This document shows positions 34,731 through 42,841 of a stretch of 53,750 nt of DNA, piece by piece. Origin of the DNA: Pseudomonas sp. GM48 (GTDB taxonomy: Bacteria; Pseudomonadota; Gammaproteobacteria; Pseudomonadales; Pseudomonadaceae); assembly GCF_000282335.1 (NCBI RefSeq), contig NZ_AKJM01000109.1, positions 1 through 53,750 on the forward strand, given 5' to 3'. The position numbers were made by a program, and so were the translations under genes. The first letter of the stretch is position 1, and the number at the start of each line of letters is the position of its first letter. Under the pieces are notes generated by a model. That model searched no databases and was not told the DNA's origin. It saw nothing but the letters and a program-made list of their open reading frames with translations.

Positions 34731-35642
34731 GTGAAAGCCAGATCCGATGAATTGCAGATTTTCGTCTGCGTGATTGAATGCGGGTCGATTTCTGCAGCGG
34801 CCGAGCAGGTCGGGCAAACGCCTTCGGCGGTCAGCCGTACGCTGTCGCGGCTGGAGGCCAAGCTCGACACGACATTGATCAATCGCACCACGCGACGCAT
34901 GGACCTGACCGAAGAGGGCAAGTATTTCTTCGAGCACGCCAAGCAGATTCTCGACCAAATGGATGAACTCGAAGAACGTCTGTCCTCACGCCAGCAAACG
35001 CCGTCCGGGCGCCTGCGCATCAACGCGGCATCGCCTTTCATGCTGCATGTCATCGTGCCCTACGTTGATGAATTCCGTCGGCTCTACCCGGACATCCAGC
35101 TCGAACTCAATAGCAACGATTTGATCATCGACCTGCTGGAACAGAGCACCGACATCGCCATCCGCATCGGCACCCTGACCGACTCGACATTGCATGCCCG
35201 CTCCCTGGGATGCAGCCCGCTGCACATCGTCGCCAGCCCGGCGTACCTGGAAAAGCACGGCACTCCGCAAGCCGTGGCGGACCTGGCCAGCCATACGCTG
35301 CTGGGGTTCACCCAGAACGAAGGCCTCAACCAATGGCCGCTGCGTTATGTGCATGGCGATCGCTGGCCGATCCAGGCGTCGATCAGCGCCTCCAGCGGCG
35401 AGACCATCCGCCATCTGGCACTGGACGGCCAGGGCATTGCCAGCCTGTCGCATTTCATGACCATTGAAGACATTCGGGCCGGACGCTTGAAAGTGTTGTT
35501 GGCCGAATTCAACAGCGGCTATCGCCAGCCGATCAACGCGGTGTACTACCGGAACTCGCAGCTGGCCCTGCGGATTCAATGCTTTCTGGACTTTATCCAG
35601 GGCAAATTGGCGGATTATGCGAACGCGAATTTCAAGGGCTGA
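34731..35642 (+). CDS. LysR-family regulator downstream of mdaB
   Basis: This 303-aa LysR regulator of the CrgA/DsdC-like group is common in pseudomonads. The N-terminal helix-turn-helix is GSISAAAEQVGQTPSAVSRT, followed by TTRRMDLTEEG. The effector domain opens SGRLRINAASPFMLHVIVPY. The ATG follows a weak purine site. LysR genes of this group often regulate a neighbouring quinone reductase, which here would be mdaB and the YgiN-like gene, but the link is positional only and a REP element lies between. Confidence 0.88.
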   Translation: MKARSDELQIFVCVIECGSISAAAEQVGQTPSAVSRTLSRLEAKLDTTLINRTTRRMDLTEEGKYFFEHAKQILDQMDELEERLSSRQQTPSGRLRINAASPFMLHVIVPYVDEFRRLYPDIQLELNSNDLIIDLLEQSTDIAIRIGTLTDSTLHARSLGCSPLHIVASPAYLEKHGTPQAVADLASHTLLGFTQNEGLNQWPLRYVHGDRWPIQASISASSGETIRHLALDGQGIASLSHFMTIEDIRAGRLKVLLAEFNSGYRQPINAVYYRNSQLALRIQCFLDFIQGKLADYANANFKG

Positions 35643-35716
35643 TTTGTGATTCCTGCGTCAGGTTGGGTGGATTCGCGATGAGAGGGTTTGAGTTGGCTTT
35701 AGACCGCGTCATCGTT

Positions 35717-35802
35717 CTTCGCGAGCAAGCCCGCTCCCACAGTTGATCGCGCTCCGTCAGAAGGAATGCGATCGAATGTGGGAGCGGGCTTGCTCGCGAA
35801 GA
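35717..35802. repeat. REP pair (convergent) before the SulP gene
   Basis: The units are CTTCGCGAGCAAGCCCGCTC and GTGGGAGCGGGCTTGCTCGC, facing each other with a spacer of about 35 bases. Confidence 0.85.
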
Positions 35803-35894
35803 CATTTTCGATGACACAGATGATGGCCGGTCGGCCCCCGATTCCGTAACATCCGCACACTCTTTTCTCGTCTCTCCCTGTGTGCGATCCCTCC

Positions 35895-37340
35895 ATGAAA
35901 GCAAAACGTCTACGCGCCGATGTCCTGGCCGGACTTACCACTTCCTTCGCCCTGTTGCCCGAGTGCATCGCTTTCGCGCTGGTGGCCCACCTCAATCCGC
36001 TGATGGGGCTTTATGGCGCGTTCATCATTTGCACGCTGACCGCGTTGTTTGGCGGGCGACCGGGCATGGTGTCCGGGGCGGCCGGCTCGATGGCCGTGGT
36101 GATCGTCGCGCTGGTGGTGCAACACGGCGTGCAGTACTTGCTGGCCACGGTGTTGCTGGGCGGGCTGATCATGATGGCGTTCGGGCTGCTCAAGCTCGGC
36201 AAACTGGTGCGCATGGTGCCGCACCCGGTGATGCTCGGCTTCGTCAATGGCCTGGCGATCATCATTGCGCTGGCGCAAATGGAGCACTTCAAGAGCGGTG
36301 AAGCCTGGTTGAGCGGTACACCGCTGTACATGATGCTTGGCCTGGTCGCGGTGACCATGGCCGTTGTCTACGTGCTGCCGCGGCTGACCCGCACCGTGCC
36401 GCCGGCGCTGGTGGCGATTCTCGGCGTGGGCCTGGCGGTGTATCTACTCGGCCTGCCGACCCGTACCCTCGGCGACATGGCGCACATTGCCGGTGGCCTG
36501 CCGACACTGGCGCTGCCGGACATTGCGTGGAACCTGGACACCCTGCGCATCATCGCGCCCTATGCGATCCTGATGGCGCTGGTCGGGTTGCTGGAAACCC
36601 TGTTGACCCTCAACCTCACCGACGAAATCACCGAGAGCCGTGGTTACCCGGATCGCGAGTGCGTGGCGCTGGGGGCGGCGAATGTGGTGTCCGGTGTGTT
36701 CGGCGGCATGGGCGGTTGCGCCATGATCGGCCAGACCGTGATCAACCTCAGTTCCGGTGGCCGCGGGCGCTTGTCCGGGGTGGTGGCCGGAGTGTCGATC
36801 CTGCTGTTCATTCTTTTTCTGTCGCCGCTGATCGAGCGCATTCCATTGGCTGCGTTGGTCGGGGTGATGTTCGTGGTTGCGCAACAGACCTTCGCCTGGG
36901 CCTCGCTGCGGGTGATGAACAAGGTGCCGCTGAACGATGCGCTGGTGATCATCGCGGTGACGGTGATTACCGTTTTCACCGATCTGGCCATCGCGGTGCT
37001 TTGCGGCATCATCATTGCTGCGCTGAACTTTGCCTGGCAGCAGGCCCGACAGCTGTATGCCGACAGTCACCTTGAGAACGACGGCAGCAAGTTGTACCGG
37101 GTGCATGGCACGCTGTTCTTCGCCTCGACCACACCCTTTCTCAATCAGTTCGATCCGGCCAACGACCCGGTGCAAGTGACCCTGGATTGCCGCCACCTGA
37201 GTTTTGTCGACTACTCGGCCATTGCCGCGCTGGGCACCTTGCGCGAGCGCTACGCCAAGGCCGGCAAGCACCTGCGAGTGCTGCACTTGTCCGAGCGTTG
37301 CAAGAAATTGCTCAAGCGGGCCCGGGTGCATCACGACTGA
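35895..37340 (+). CDS. SulP-family anion transporter with STAS domain
   Basis: This 481-aa inner-membrane transporter of the SLC26/SulP family has 10-12 or more hydrophobic segments over residues 10-390. These include the family pattern ALLPECIAFALVAHLNPLMG in the first core repeat. A cytoplasmic STAS domain closes the protein (FLNQFDPANDPVQVTLDCRHLS with the loop VDYSAIAAL). SulP members move sulfate, bicarbonate, dicarboxylates or other anions, and the cargo is not evident. No strong ribosome site precedes ATG 35895; an in-frame GTG five codons upstream is possible. Confidence 0.87.
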   Translation: MKAKRLRADVLAGLTTSFALLPECIAFALVAHLNPLMGLYGAFIICTLTALFGGRPGMVSGAAGSMAVVIVALVVQHGVQYLLATVLLGGLIMMAFGLLKLGKLVRMVPHPVMLGFVNGLAIIIALAQMEHFKSGEAWLSGTPLYMMLGLVAVTMAVVYVLPRLTRTVPPALVAILGVGLAVYLLGLPTRTLGDMAHIAGGLPTLALPDIAWNLDTLRIIAPYAILMALVGLLETLLTLNLTDEITESRGYPDRECVALGAANVVSGVFGGMGGCAMIGQTVINLSSGGRGRLSGVVAGVSILLFILFLSPLIERIPLAALVGVMFVVAQQTFAWASLRVMNKVPLNDALVIIAVTVITVFTDLAIAVLCGIIIAALNFAWQQARQLYADSHLENDGSKLYRVHGTLFFASTTPFLNQFDPANDPVQVTLDCRHLSFVDYSAIAALGTLRERYAKAGKHLRVLHLSERCKKLLKRARVHHD

Positions 37341-37352
37341 ATCCAGCCATTC

Positions 37353-37383
37353 GATCTTTCCCACGCTGGGCGGGGGAAAGATC
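37353..37383 (+). terminator. Hairpin after the SulP gene
   Basis: GATCTTTCCC pairs exactly with GGGAAAGATC over an 11-base loop. It is followed by TGTTGTTGG, only mildly T-rich, and lies 13 bp after the stop. Confidence 0.6.
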
Positions 37384-37560
37384 TGTTGTTGGTGATGAAA
37401 ATTCACACGGCCGACTTTCATAATTCGCGACACGCCATACCCCTGCGCGACATCCCTTACCTCTGCACGAAAATTACTTTCACCTCGTTTGAAAATCTCT
37501 ATTCGAAATGTTTTAAGAGTTTCACAAATATTTCGACGTGACCCTCTCGAGGAGTACCGC

Positions 37561-38910
37561 ATGACCCTGTCCTTCGGCTATTGGCTGCTGGTGTATGCCG
37601 CCATCGCCATCATTGCACTGATCGTTCTGATCGCCCGTTACCGGCTAAACCCGTTCATTGTCATCACCCTGATTTCCATCGGCCTGGCGCTGGTGGCGGG
37701 GATGCCGCCGTCGGGTGTTGTGGGCGCCTATGAGGCGGGCGTCGGCAAAACCCTGGGGCACATCGCACTGGTGGTGGCGCTGGGGACCATGCTCGGCAAG
37801 ATGATGGCCGAGTCCGGCGGCGCCGAGCAGGTGGCCCGGACCTTGATCGACCGCTTTGGCGAGAAGAACGCGCATTGGGCGATGGTGACTATCGCGTTTC
37901 TGGTCGGCCTGCCGCTGTTCTTCGAAGTCGGTTTCGTTTTGCTGGTGCCGATTGCGTTTACCGTGGCGCGGCGCGTGGGCGTCTCGATCCTGATGGTCGG
38001 CTTGCCGATGGTCGCCGGGCTTTCGGTGGTGCATGCGCTGGTGCCGCCGCATCCGGCGGCGATGCTGGCAGTGCAGGTGTATCAGGCGTCGGTGGGGCAG
38101 ACGTTGATGTACGCGATCCTGATCGGTATTCCGACCGCGATCATTGCCGGTCCCCTGTACGCCAAATTCATTGTGCCGCGCATTCAGTTACCGGCGGAAA
38201 ACCCGCTGGAGCGTCAGTTCCTCGAGCGCGAACCCCGCGACAGCTTGCCGGGGTTCGGCATCACCATGGCGACCATCCTGTTGCCGGTGGTGCTGATGCT
38301 GATCGGCGGCTGGGCCAATCTGATTTCCACGCCGGGCAGTGGTTTCAACCAGTTCCTGCTGTTCATCGGCAACTCGGTGATCGCGCTGTTGCTGGCCACA
38401 TTGCTGAGTTTCTGGACCCTCGGCCTGGCTCAGGGCTTTAACCGCGAATCGATCCTCAAGTTCACCAACGAATGTCTGGCGCCGACCGCGAGTATCACCT
38501 TGCTGGTGGGCGCCGGTGGTGGCTTGAACCGAATTCTGGTGGACGCCGGCGTCACCGACCAGATCGTCGGCCTGGCCCACGAGTTTCACCTGTCGCCGCT
38601 GTTGATGGGCTGGCTGTTCGCCGCGCTGATGCGCATCGCCACTGGTTCTGCCACTGTGGCCATGACCACTGCTTCAGGTGTGGTCGCGCCAGTGGCCATT
38701 GGTCTGGGTTATCCCCATCCGGAGCTGCTGGTGCTGGCGACGGGCGCCGGGTCGGTTATCTTTTCCCACGTTAACGACGGCGGTTTCTGGTTGATCAAGG
38801 AATACTTCAACATGACCGTTGCCCAAACCTTCAAGACTTGGACCGTGCTCGAGACATTGATCTCGGTCGTCGCCTTCGGCCTGACCGTTGGCCTTTCTTA
38901 TCTGATTTAG
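37561..38910 (+). CDS. GntP-family permease in a D-aminoacylase operon
   Basis: This 449-aa GntP-family symporter (gluconate/organic acid class) has about 12-14 membrane spans. Visible marks are LGTMLGKMMAESGGAEQVA, VPPHPAAMLAVQ and, near the end, SVIFSHVNDGGFWLIKEYF, all classic for GntT/GntP. ATG 37561 has GAGGAG eight bases upstream. It is followed after 14 bp by an RpiR regulator and then a D-aminoacylase, so its cargo here may be N-acyl-D-amino acids or a related acid, not gluconate. That last step is inference. Confidence 0.9.
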   Translation: MTLSFGYWLLVYAAIAIIALIVLIARYRLNPFIVITLISIGLALVAGMPPSGVVGAYEAGVGKTLGHIALVVALGTMLGKMMAESGGAEQVARTLIDRFGEKNAHWAMVTIAFLVGLPLFFEVGFVLLVPIAFTVARRVGVSILMVGLPMVAGLSVVHALVPPHPAAMLAVQVYQASVGQTLMYAILIGIPTAIIAGPLYAKFIVPRIQLPAENPLERQFLEREPRDSLPGFGITMATILLPVVLMLIGGWANLISTPGSGFNQFLLFIGNSVIALLLATLLSFWTLGLAQGFNRESILKFTNECLAPTASITLLVGAGGGLNRILVDAGVTDQIVGLAHEFHLSPLLMGWLFAALMRIATGSATVAMTTASGVVAPVAIGLGYPHPELLVLATGAGSVIFSHVNDGGFWLIKEYFNMTVAQTFKTWTVLETLISVVAFGLTVGLSYLI

Positions 38911-38924
38911 CCGGAGCCACCCGC

Positions 38925-39785
38925 ATGGACATCCTCTACCAGATCCGCGCCCGTCAGGACTCCTTCAGCGCCGGTGAAGGACGCATCGCACGCCTGATGC
39001 TCGACGACGTAGGATTTGCCGCTTCCGCCAGCCTCGATGAACTGGCGCTGCGGGCAGAGGTCAGCAGCGCCACGCTGTCACGTTTCGCCCGCACCGTCGG
39101 CTGTCGGGATTTGCGTGACTTGCGTTTGCAACTGGCCCAGGCCAGCGGCGTTGGCAGCCGATTTCTCGACCCGGCGGGCACGCCCGAGCAGTCGGCGTTC
39201 TACGGGCAAATCGTCGGCGACATCGAATCGACCTTGCGCCAGCACCTGGCGGCGTTCGATGAGTCGCGTTTCGCCGATGCGGCGAAACTGCTGGGCAAGG
39301 CGCGGATGATTCACGCTTTCGGCATGGGCGGCTGCTCGACCCTGTGCAGCGATGAACTGCAAGTGCGCCTGGTGCGTCTCGGCTATCCGATTGCGGCGTG
39401 CCACGATGCGGTGATGATGCGTGTCACCGCCGCCAGCCTCAGCGCCGAACACGTAGTGATTGTCTGCTCTCTCACCGGCATTACCCCGGAGCTGATTGAA
39501 ACGGTGGAGCTGGCGCGCAACTACGGCGCACGCATTCTGGCCATCACTCGCGGCGATTCGCCGCTGGCGCAACTGGCCGACATCGTCCTGCCCCTGCAAA
39601 GTGCCGAAACCTCGTTCATCTACAAACCCACGGCGGCGCGCTACGGCATGCTGCTGGCCATCGATGTGCTCGCCACCGAGCTGGCCCTGGCCAACCCTGA
39701 AGACAATCAAGAACGTCTGCGGCGAATCAAACTCGCCCTCGACGAATACCGCGGCGGCGACGACCATTTGCCGCTGGGAGACTGA
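38925..39785 (+). CDS. RpiR-family regulator (HTH plus SIS)
   Basis: This 286-aa RpiR/MurR-type regulator has an N-terminal HTH_6 domain (ASASLDELALRAEVSSATLS at about residues 28-47) and a C-terminal SIS sugar-phosphate-like isomerase domain (IHAFGMGGCSTLCSDELQVR and VIVCSLTGITPELIE). It lies between the GntP gene and the D-aminoacylase gene, one base short of touching the latter, and is likely their local regulator. GGAG lies upstream of ATG 38925. The ligand is unknown. Confidence 0.9.
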   Translation: MDILYQIRARQDSFSAGEGRIARLMLDDVGFAASASLDELALRAEVSSATLSRFARTVGCRDLRDLRLQLAQASGVGSRFLDPAGTPEQSAFYGQIVGDIESTLRQHLAAFDESRFADAAKLLGKARMIHAFGMGGCSTLCSDELQVRLVRLGYPIAACHDAVMMRVTAASLSAEHVVIVCSLTGITPELIETVELARNYGARILAITRGDSPLAQLADIVLPLQSAETSFIYKPTAARYGMLLAIDVLATELALANPEDNQERLRRIKLALDEYRGGDDHLPLGD

Positions 39786-39786
39786 C

Positions 39787-41244
39787 ATGCAGTACGACAC
39801 GCTGATTCGCAACGCCCTGATCATCGACGGCAGCAACAACCCCGGTTACCCCGCCGACGTGGCGATTCTGAATGGTCGCATCGAGCGCATCGGCGACTTG
39901 TGCGATGCCCACGCCAGCGAAGAAATTGACGCGCAGGGCCATGTGCTGGCGCCGGGTTTCATCGACGTGCACACCCATGACGACACCGTGGTCATTCGCC
40001 AACCGCAGATGCTGCCCAAGCTCAGCCAGGGCGTGACCACGGTCATTGTCGGCAACTGCGGGATCAGTGCTTCGCCGGTGAGTTTGCGCGGCGATCCGCC
40101 GGATCCGATGAACCTGCTCGGCACGGCCGCTGCGTTCGTCTATCCGAAGTTCAGTGACTACCGCGCGGCAGTCGAAGCGGCGAACACTACGCTGAACGTC
40201 GCGGCGCTGGTGGGCCACACGGCGTTGCGCAGCAATCATCTGGACGACCTGTTCCGCACCGCCACGGCGGATGAAATCGCCGCGATGCGCGAGCAGCTGC
40301 GCGAGAGCCTTGAGGCCGGCGCGCTGGGCCTGTCCACCGGCCTTGCCTATGCCAGCGCCTTTTCGGCATCGACCGATGAAGTGATGCAACTGACCGAAGA
40401 GTTGTCGGCGTTTGGTGCGGTCTACACCACCCATTTGCGCAGCGAATTCGAACCGGTGCTGGAGGCCATGAACGAGGCGTTCCAGATCGGTCGCCATGCG
40501 CAAAGCCCGGTGATCATTTCCCACCTCAAATGCGCCGGCGCCGGTAACTGGGGGCGTAGTCCGCAGCTGTTGGCGTCCCTCGAAGAGGCGGCGAAGAGCC
40601 ATCCGGTTGGCTGCGACTGTTATCCCTATGCCGCGAGCTCATCGACCCTGGACCTCAAGCAGGTGACCGATGCCCACCGCATCACCATTACCTGGTCGAC
40701 GCCGCATCCGCAGATGGGCGGCCGCGACCTGATGGACATTGCCGCCGAATGGAATGTGCCGTTGCTGGAGGCCGCCCGCCAACTACAACCGGCCGGTGCG
40801 GTGTACTACGGAATGGATGAGGCGGATGTGCGCCGGATCCTCGCGCATCCGCTGTCGATGGTCGGCTCCGACGGTTTGCCGGAAGACCCGTTTCCGCACC
40901 CACGCTTGTGGGGCGCATTCCCCCGGGTGCTCGGACATTTCAGCCGGGACGTAGGACTGTTCCCGCTGCACACCGCCGTGCACAAAATGACCGGACTGTC
41001 GGCGGCACGCTTCGGTTTGAAGGCTCGCGGGGAAATCCGCGAAGGCCATTGGGCGGACCTGGTGTTGTTCGATCCGGCGACCATCCGTGATGTCGCCGAT
41101 TTCAACGATCCGCAGCGGGCAGCGCAAGGCATCGAGGGCGTATGGGTCAACGGAGTGTTGAGTTACCGCGATGGCCAGGCCAACGGGCGCAGGGAAGGGC
41201 GGTTTCTGGCCCGGGAAGGGGATTTGCGCACAGGGTTTCAGTGA
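39787..41244 (+). CDS. N-acyl-D-amino-acid deacylase (D-aminoacylase)
   Basis: This 485-aa amidohydrolase-superfamily enzyme cleaves the acyl group from N-acyl-D-amino acids. Metal ligands H62 and H64 (FIDVHTHDD) and the hallmark zinc cysteine C91 (VGNCGIS) are present. Further on there are HLRSE, ISHLKCAG and the catalytic aspartate in VGSDGLPEDP, all as in Alcaligenes D-aminoacylase. ATG 39787 follows the RpiR stop after one base, with GGGAG upstream. It ends the GntP-RpiR operon. Preference for D-Glu, D-Asp or neutral substrates cannot be read off. Confidence 0.9.
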   Translation: MQYDTLIRNALIIDGSNNPGYPADVAILNGRIERIGDLCDAHASEEIDAQGHVLAPGFIDVHTHDDTVVIRQPQMLPKLSQGVTTVIVGNCGISASPVSLRGDPPDPMNLLGTAAAFVYPKFSDYRAAVEAANTTLNVAALVGHTALRSNHLDDLFRTATADEIAAMREQLRESLEAGALGLSTGLAYASAFSASTDEVMQLTEELSAFGAVYTTHLRSEFEPVLEAMNEAFQIGRHAQSPVIISHLKCAGAGNWGRSPQLLASLEEAAKSHPVGCDCYPYAASSSTLDLKQVTDAHRITITWSTPHPQMGGRDLMDIAAEWNVPLLEAARQLQPAGAVYYGMDEADVRRILAHPLSMVGSDGLPEDPFPHPRLWGAFPRVLGHFSRDVGLFPLHTAVHKMTGLSAARFGLKARGEIREGHWADLVLFDPATIRDVADFNDPQRAAQGIEGVWVNGVLSYRDGQANGRREGRFLAREGDLRTGFQ

Positions 41245-41354
41245 CGTTTCGAGGACTGCGTCACAGTGATGGCATTTTGAGACTAAAGAATGGCGTTTCC
41301 GCGCCGAAGGACTGATATCAAGTCCGACTATCATTGCTGTTCGGTTACGTATTT

Positions 41355-41455
41355 TGTAGGAGCGAGCTTGCTCGCGATGGACAAAAGAGCGCAGCGTTTA
41401 CCCAGTAGACACGCGTCATCATTAACGACCATCGCGAGCAAGCTCGCTCCTACAG
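41355..41455. repeat. REP pair (divergent sense of TGTAGGAGCGAGC)
   Basis: TGTAGGAGCGAGCTTGCTCG at the left and CGAGCAAGCTCGCTCCTACA at the right form a 24-bp inverted repeat about 100 bp long overall. It lies between the D-aminoacylase and VOC genes. Confidence 0.85.
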
Positions 41456-41481
41456 GTCTTTCACAGTCTGGGAGCAACCCG

Positions 41482-41850
41482 ATGAGCTTCGGCAAAACCA
41501 CTCCGATCCTGCGTATTTTCGACGAAGCCCAGGCAGTGGAGTTTTACGTCGATTTTCTCGGTTTCAAGATCGACTGGCAGCATCGTTTCGAAGCCGGTTT
41601 CCCGTTGTACCTGCAAGTCTCGCGAGGTGAGTGCGTGCTGCACCTGTCCGAACACAATGGCGACAGCACGCCAGGCTCGGCCTTGCGCATCGAGACCGAT
41701 GAACTGGAAGCCTTCCAGCAGCAACTGCTGGCCAGGGAGTACGCGTTTGCGCATCCACAGATCCAGGCCATGCCCTGGGGCAGCCAGGACATGACCATCA
41801 GCGATCCGTTCGGCAATCGGTTGGTGTTTACCAATGCGATTTGTGTCTGA
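41482..41850 (+). CDS. VOC-superfamily protein (glyoxalase/bleomycin resistance-like)
   Basis: This 122-aa vicinal-oxygen-chelate protein has the two beta-alpha-beta-beta-beta halves seen in small resistance/lyase-like members. The pattern ILRIFDEAQAVEFYVDFLGF followed by WQHRFEAGFPLYLQV and SDPFGNRLVF is typical of the Glyoxalase_7 type. It could bind a drug or an electrophile, but the function is unknown. GGGAG lies nine bases before ATG 41482. It is separated from the preceding operon by a REP pair. Confidence 0.85.
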   Translation: MSFGKTTPILRIFDEAQAVEFYVDFLGFKIDWQHRFEAGFPLYLQVSRGECVLHLSEHNGDSTPGSALRIETDELEAFQQQLLAREYAFAHPQIQAMPWGSQDMTISDPFGNRLVFTNAICV

Positions 41851-41872
41851 GGTTTAGCCTGCCATTGATTGA

Positions 41873-41893
41873 TTCCCACGCACTGCGTGGGAA
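41873..41893. repeat. Short perfect hairpin after the VOC gene
   Basis: TTCCCACGC-ACT-GCGTGGGAA is a perfect 9-bp stem with a three-base loop and no T tract. It lies 23 bp after the stop and could act as an mRNA-end structure. This short repeat type is common in pseudomonads. Confidence 0.6.
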
Positions 41894-42104
41894 CTGGCCT
41901 TGCCCATATCCAGGCTGATGCCACCCGCCTGCAACGCCATCCAGTAATCCGCCAGCGCCCGTACCTCGCTCAAAATTCGGCGACATCCAGGTTCCTCCAG
42001 CAATCATCATTAACAATTGCGTGGGGGCTCAAGGGTATTCGAAGGGCCGCTGGAGCTCATACAGTTATTCCCTTGAGGTTATATTCCGCGGGTGGCATAT
42101 TTGT

Positions 42105-42470
42105 ATGAAATGGGACGTTGAATACACGGATGAATTTGAGGCCTGGTGGGATCGACTCAATGAGGCGGAGCAGGACTCAGTGCAAGCCTCAGTCACGTTG
42201 CTCGGAGATGAGGGACCGCACTTGGGATTCCCGTTTACCAGCGATATCAAGGGCTCGCGGCACGGAAATCTGCGCGAATTGCGGGTGCAACATGCAGGCA
42301 AGCCATATCGAGTGCTGTATGCCTTTGATCCCAGACGTTGTGCGATTCTGCTGATTGGCGGCGACAAAACCGGCAAGGACCGTTGGTATCAGGAGCATGT
42401 GCCGCTGGCTGAGCGGCTGTACGACGAGCACTTGGAAACATTGAAGACAGAGGGCTATGACAATGGCTAA
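42105..42470 (+). CDS. higB: HigB-type (RelE superfamily) toxin
   Basis: This 121-aa putative mRNA interferase of the phage-derived Gp49/HigB group within RelE/ParE is encoded upstream of its antitoxin, as in higBA loci. Signatures are EFEAWWDRL near the N terminus, SRHGNLRELRV in the middle, and YRVLYAFDPRRCAILLIGGDK, followed by WYQEHVPLAERLYDEHL. ATG 42105 is chosen since the fold begins there; the ribosome site is poor. The stop overlaps the antitoxin start region by eight bases. The type is assigned from gene order and sequence pattern, not from a search. Confidence 0.85.
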   Translation: MKWDVEYTDEFEAWWDRLNEAEQDSVQASVTLLGDEGPHLGFPFTSDIKGSRHGNLRELRVQHAGKPYRVLYAFDPRRCAILLIGGDKTGKDRWYQEHVPLAERLYDEHLETLKTEGYDNG

Positions 42471-42768
42471 AAAATTTTCTGAGTTGGTAGCGCGTCGCTC
42501 TCCCGAGTCTCAAGCGCGTGTCGAGGCCTTGGTTAAAAAACTGCGAGCAGAAATGCCGTTGCACGAGTTGCGTCAGGCTCAGGCATTGAGCCAGGACACG
42601 TTGGCCAAAGCACTCCACGTCAACCAGGCAGCAATCTCAAAAATGGAACGACGCACGGACATGTACATCAGCACATTGCGCAACTACATCCGCGCCATGG
42701 GTGGCGAGTTGGAAATCATCGCCACCTTTCCTGAGGGCCAGGTAAAGATCGAAAACTTCGCCAAATAA
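42463..42768 (+). CDS. higA: HigA-type XRE antitoxin
   Basis: This 101-aa XRE-family DNA-binding antitoxin has its helix-turn-helix at LSQDTLAKALHVNQAAISKM. N-terminal residues resemble other antitoxins paired with Gp49-like toxins (FSELVARRSPESQARVEA). I prefer ATG 42463 over 42457, because GAGGG is spaced better for it. It overlaps the toxin stop by eight bases, so translation is coupled. It probably represses the pair; the operator was not resolved. Confidence 0.85.
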   Translation: MAKKFSELVARRSPESQARVEALVKKLRAEMPLHELRQAQALSQDTLAKALHVNQAAISKMERRTDMYISTLRNYIRAMGGELEIIATFPEGQVKIENFAK

Positions 42769-42792
42769 GCAGCTCGACGGCCTGAAATGAGA

Positions 42793-42816
42793 GAAGCCCT
42801 TTGTTCAAAGGGCTTC
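42793..42816. terminator. Hairpin between higBA-like pair and chemoreceptor
   Basis: GAAGCCCTTTG and CAAAGGGCTTC make a perfect 11-bp stem with a two-base loop. It has no long T tract on either side. It lies between convergent genes and may serve both. Confidence 0.55.
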
Positions 42817-42841
42817 CTGTCAACTCACTGAAGTGCGCGGC

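Noticed and set aside
42105..42768. Anti-phage defence island around the toxin genes
   Set aside because: Only a simple two-gene toxin-antitoxin is visible; the neighbours are a chemoreceptor and a VOC protein.
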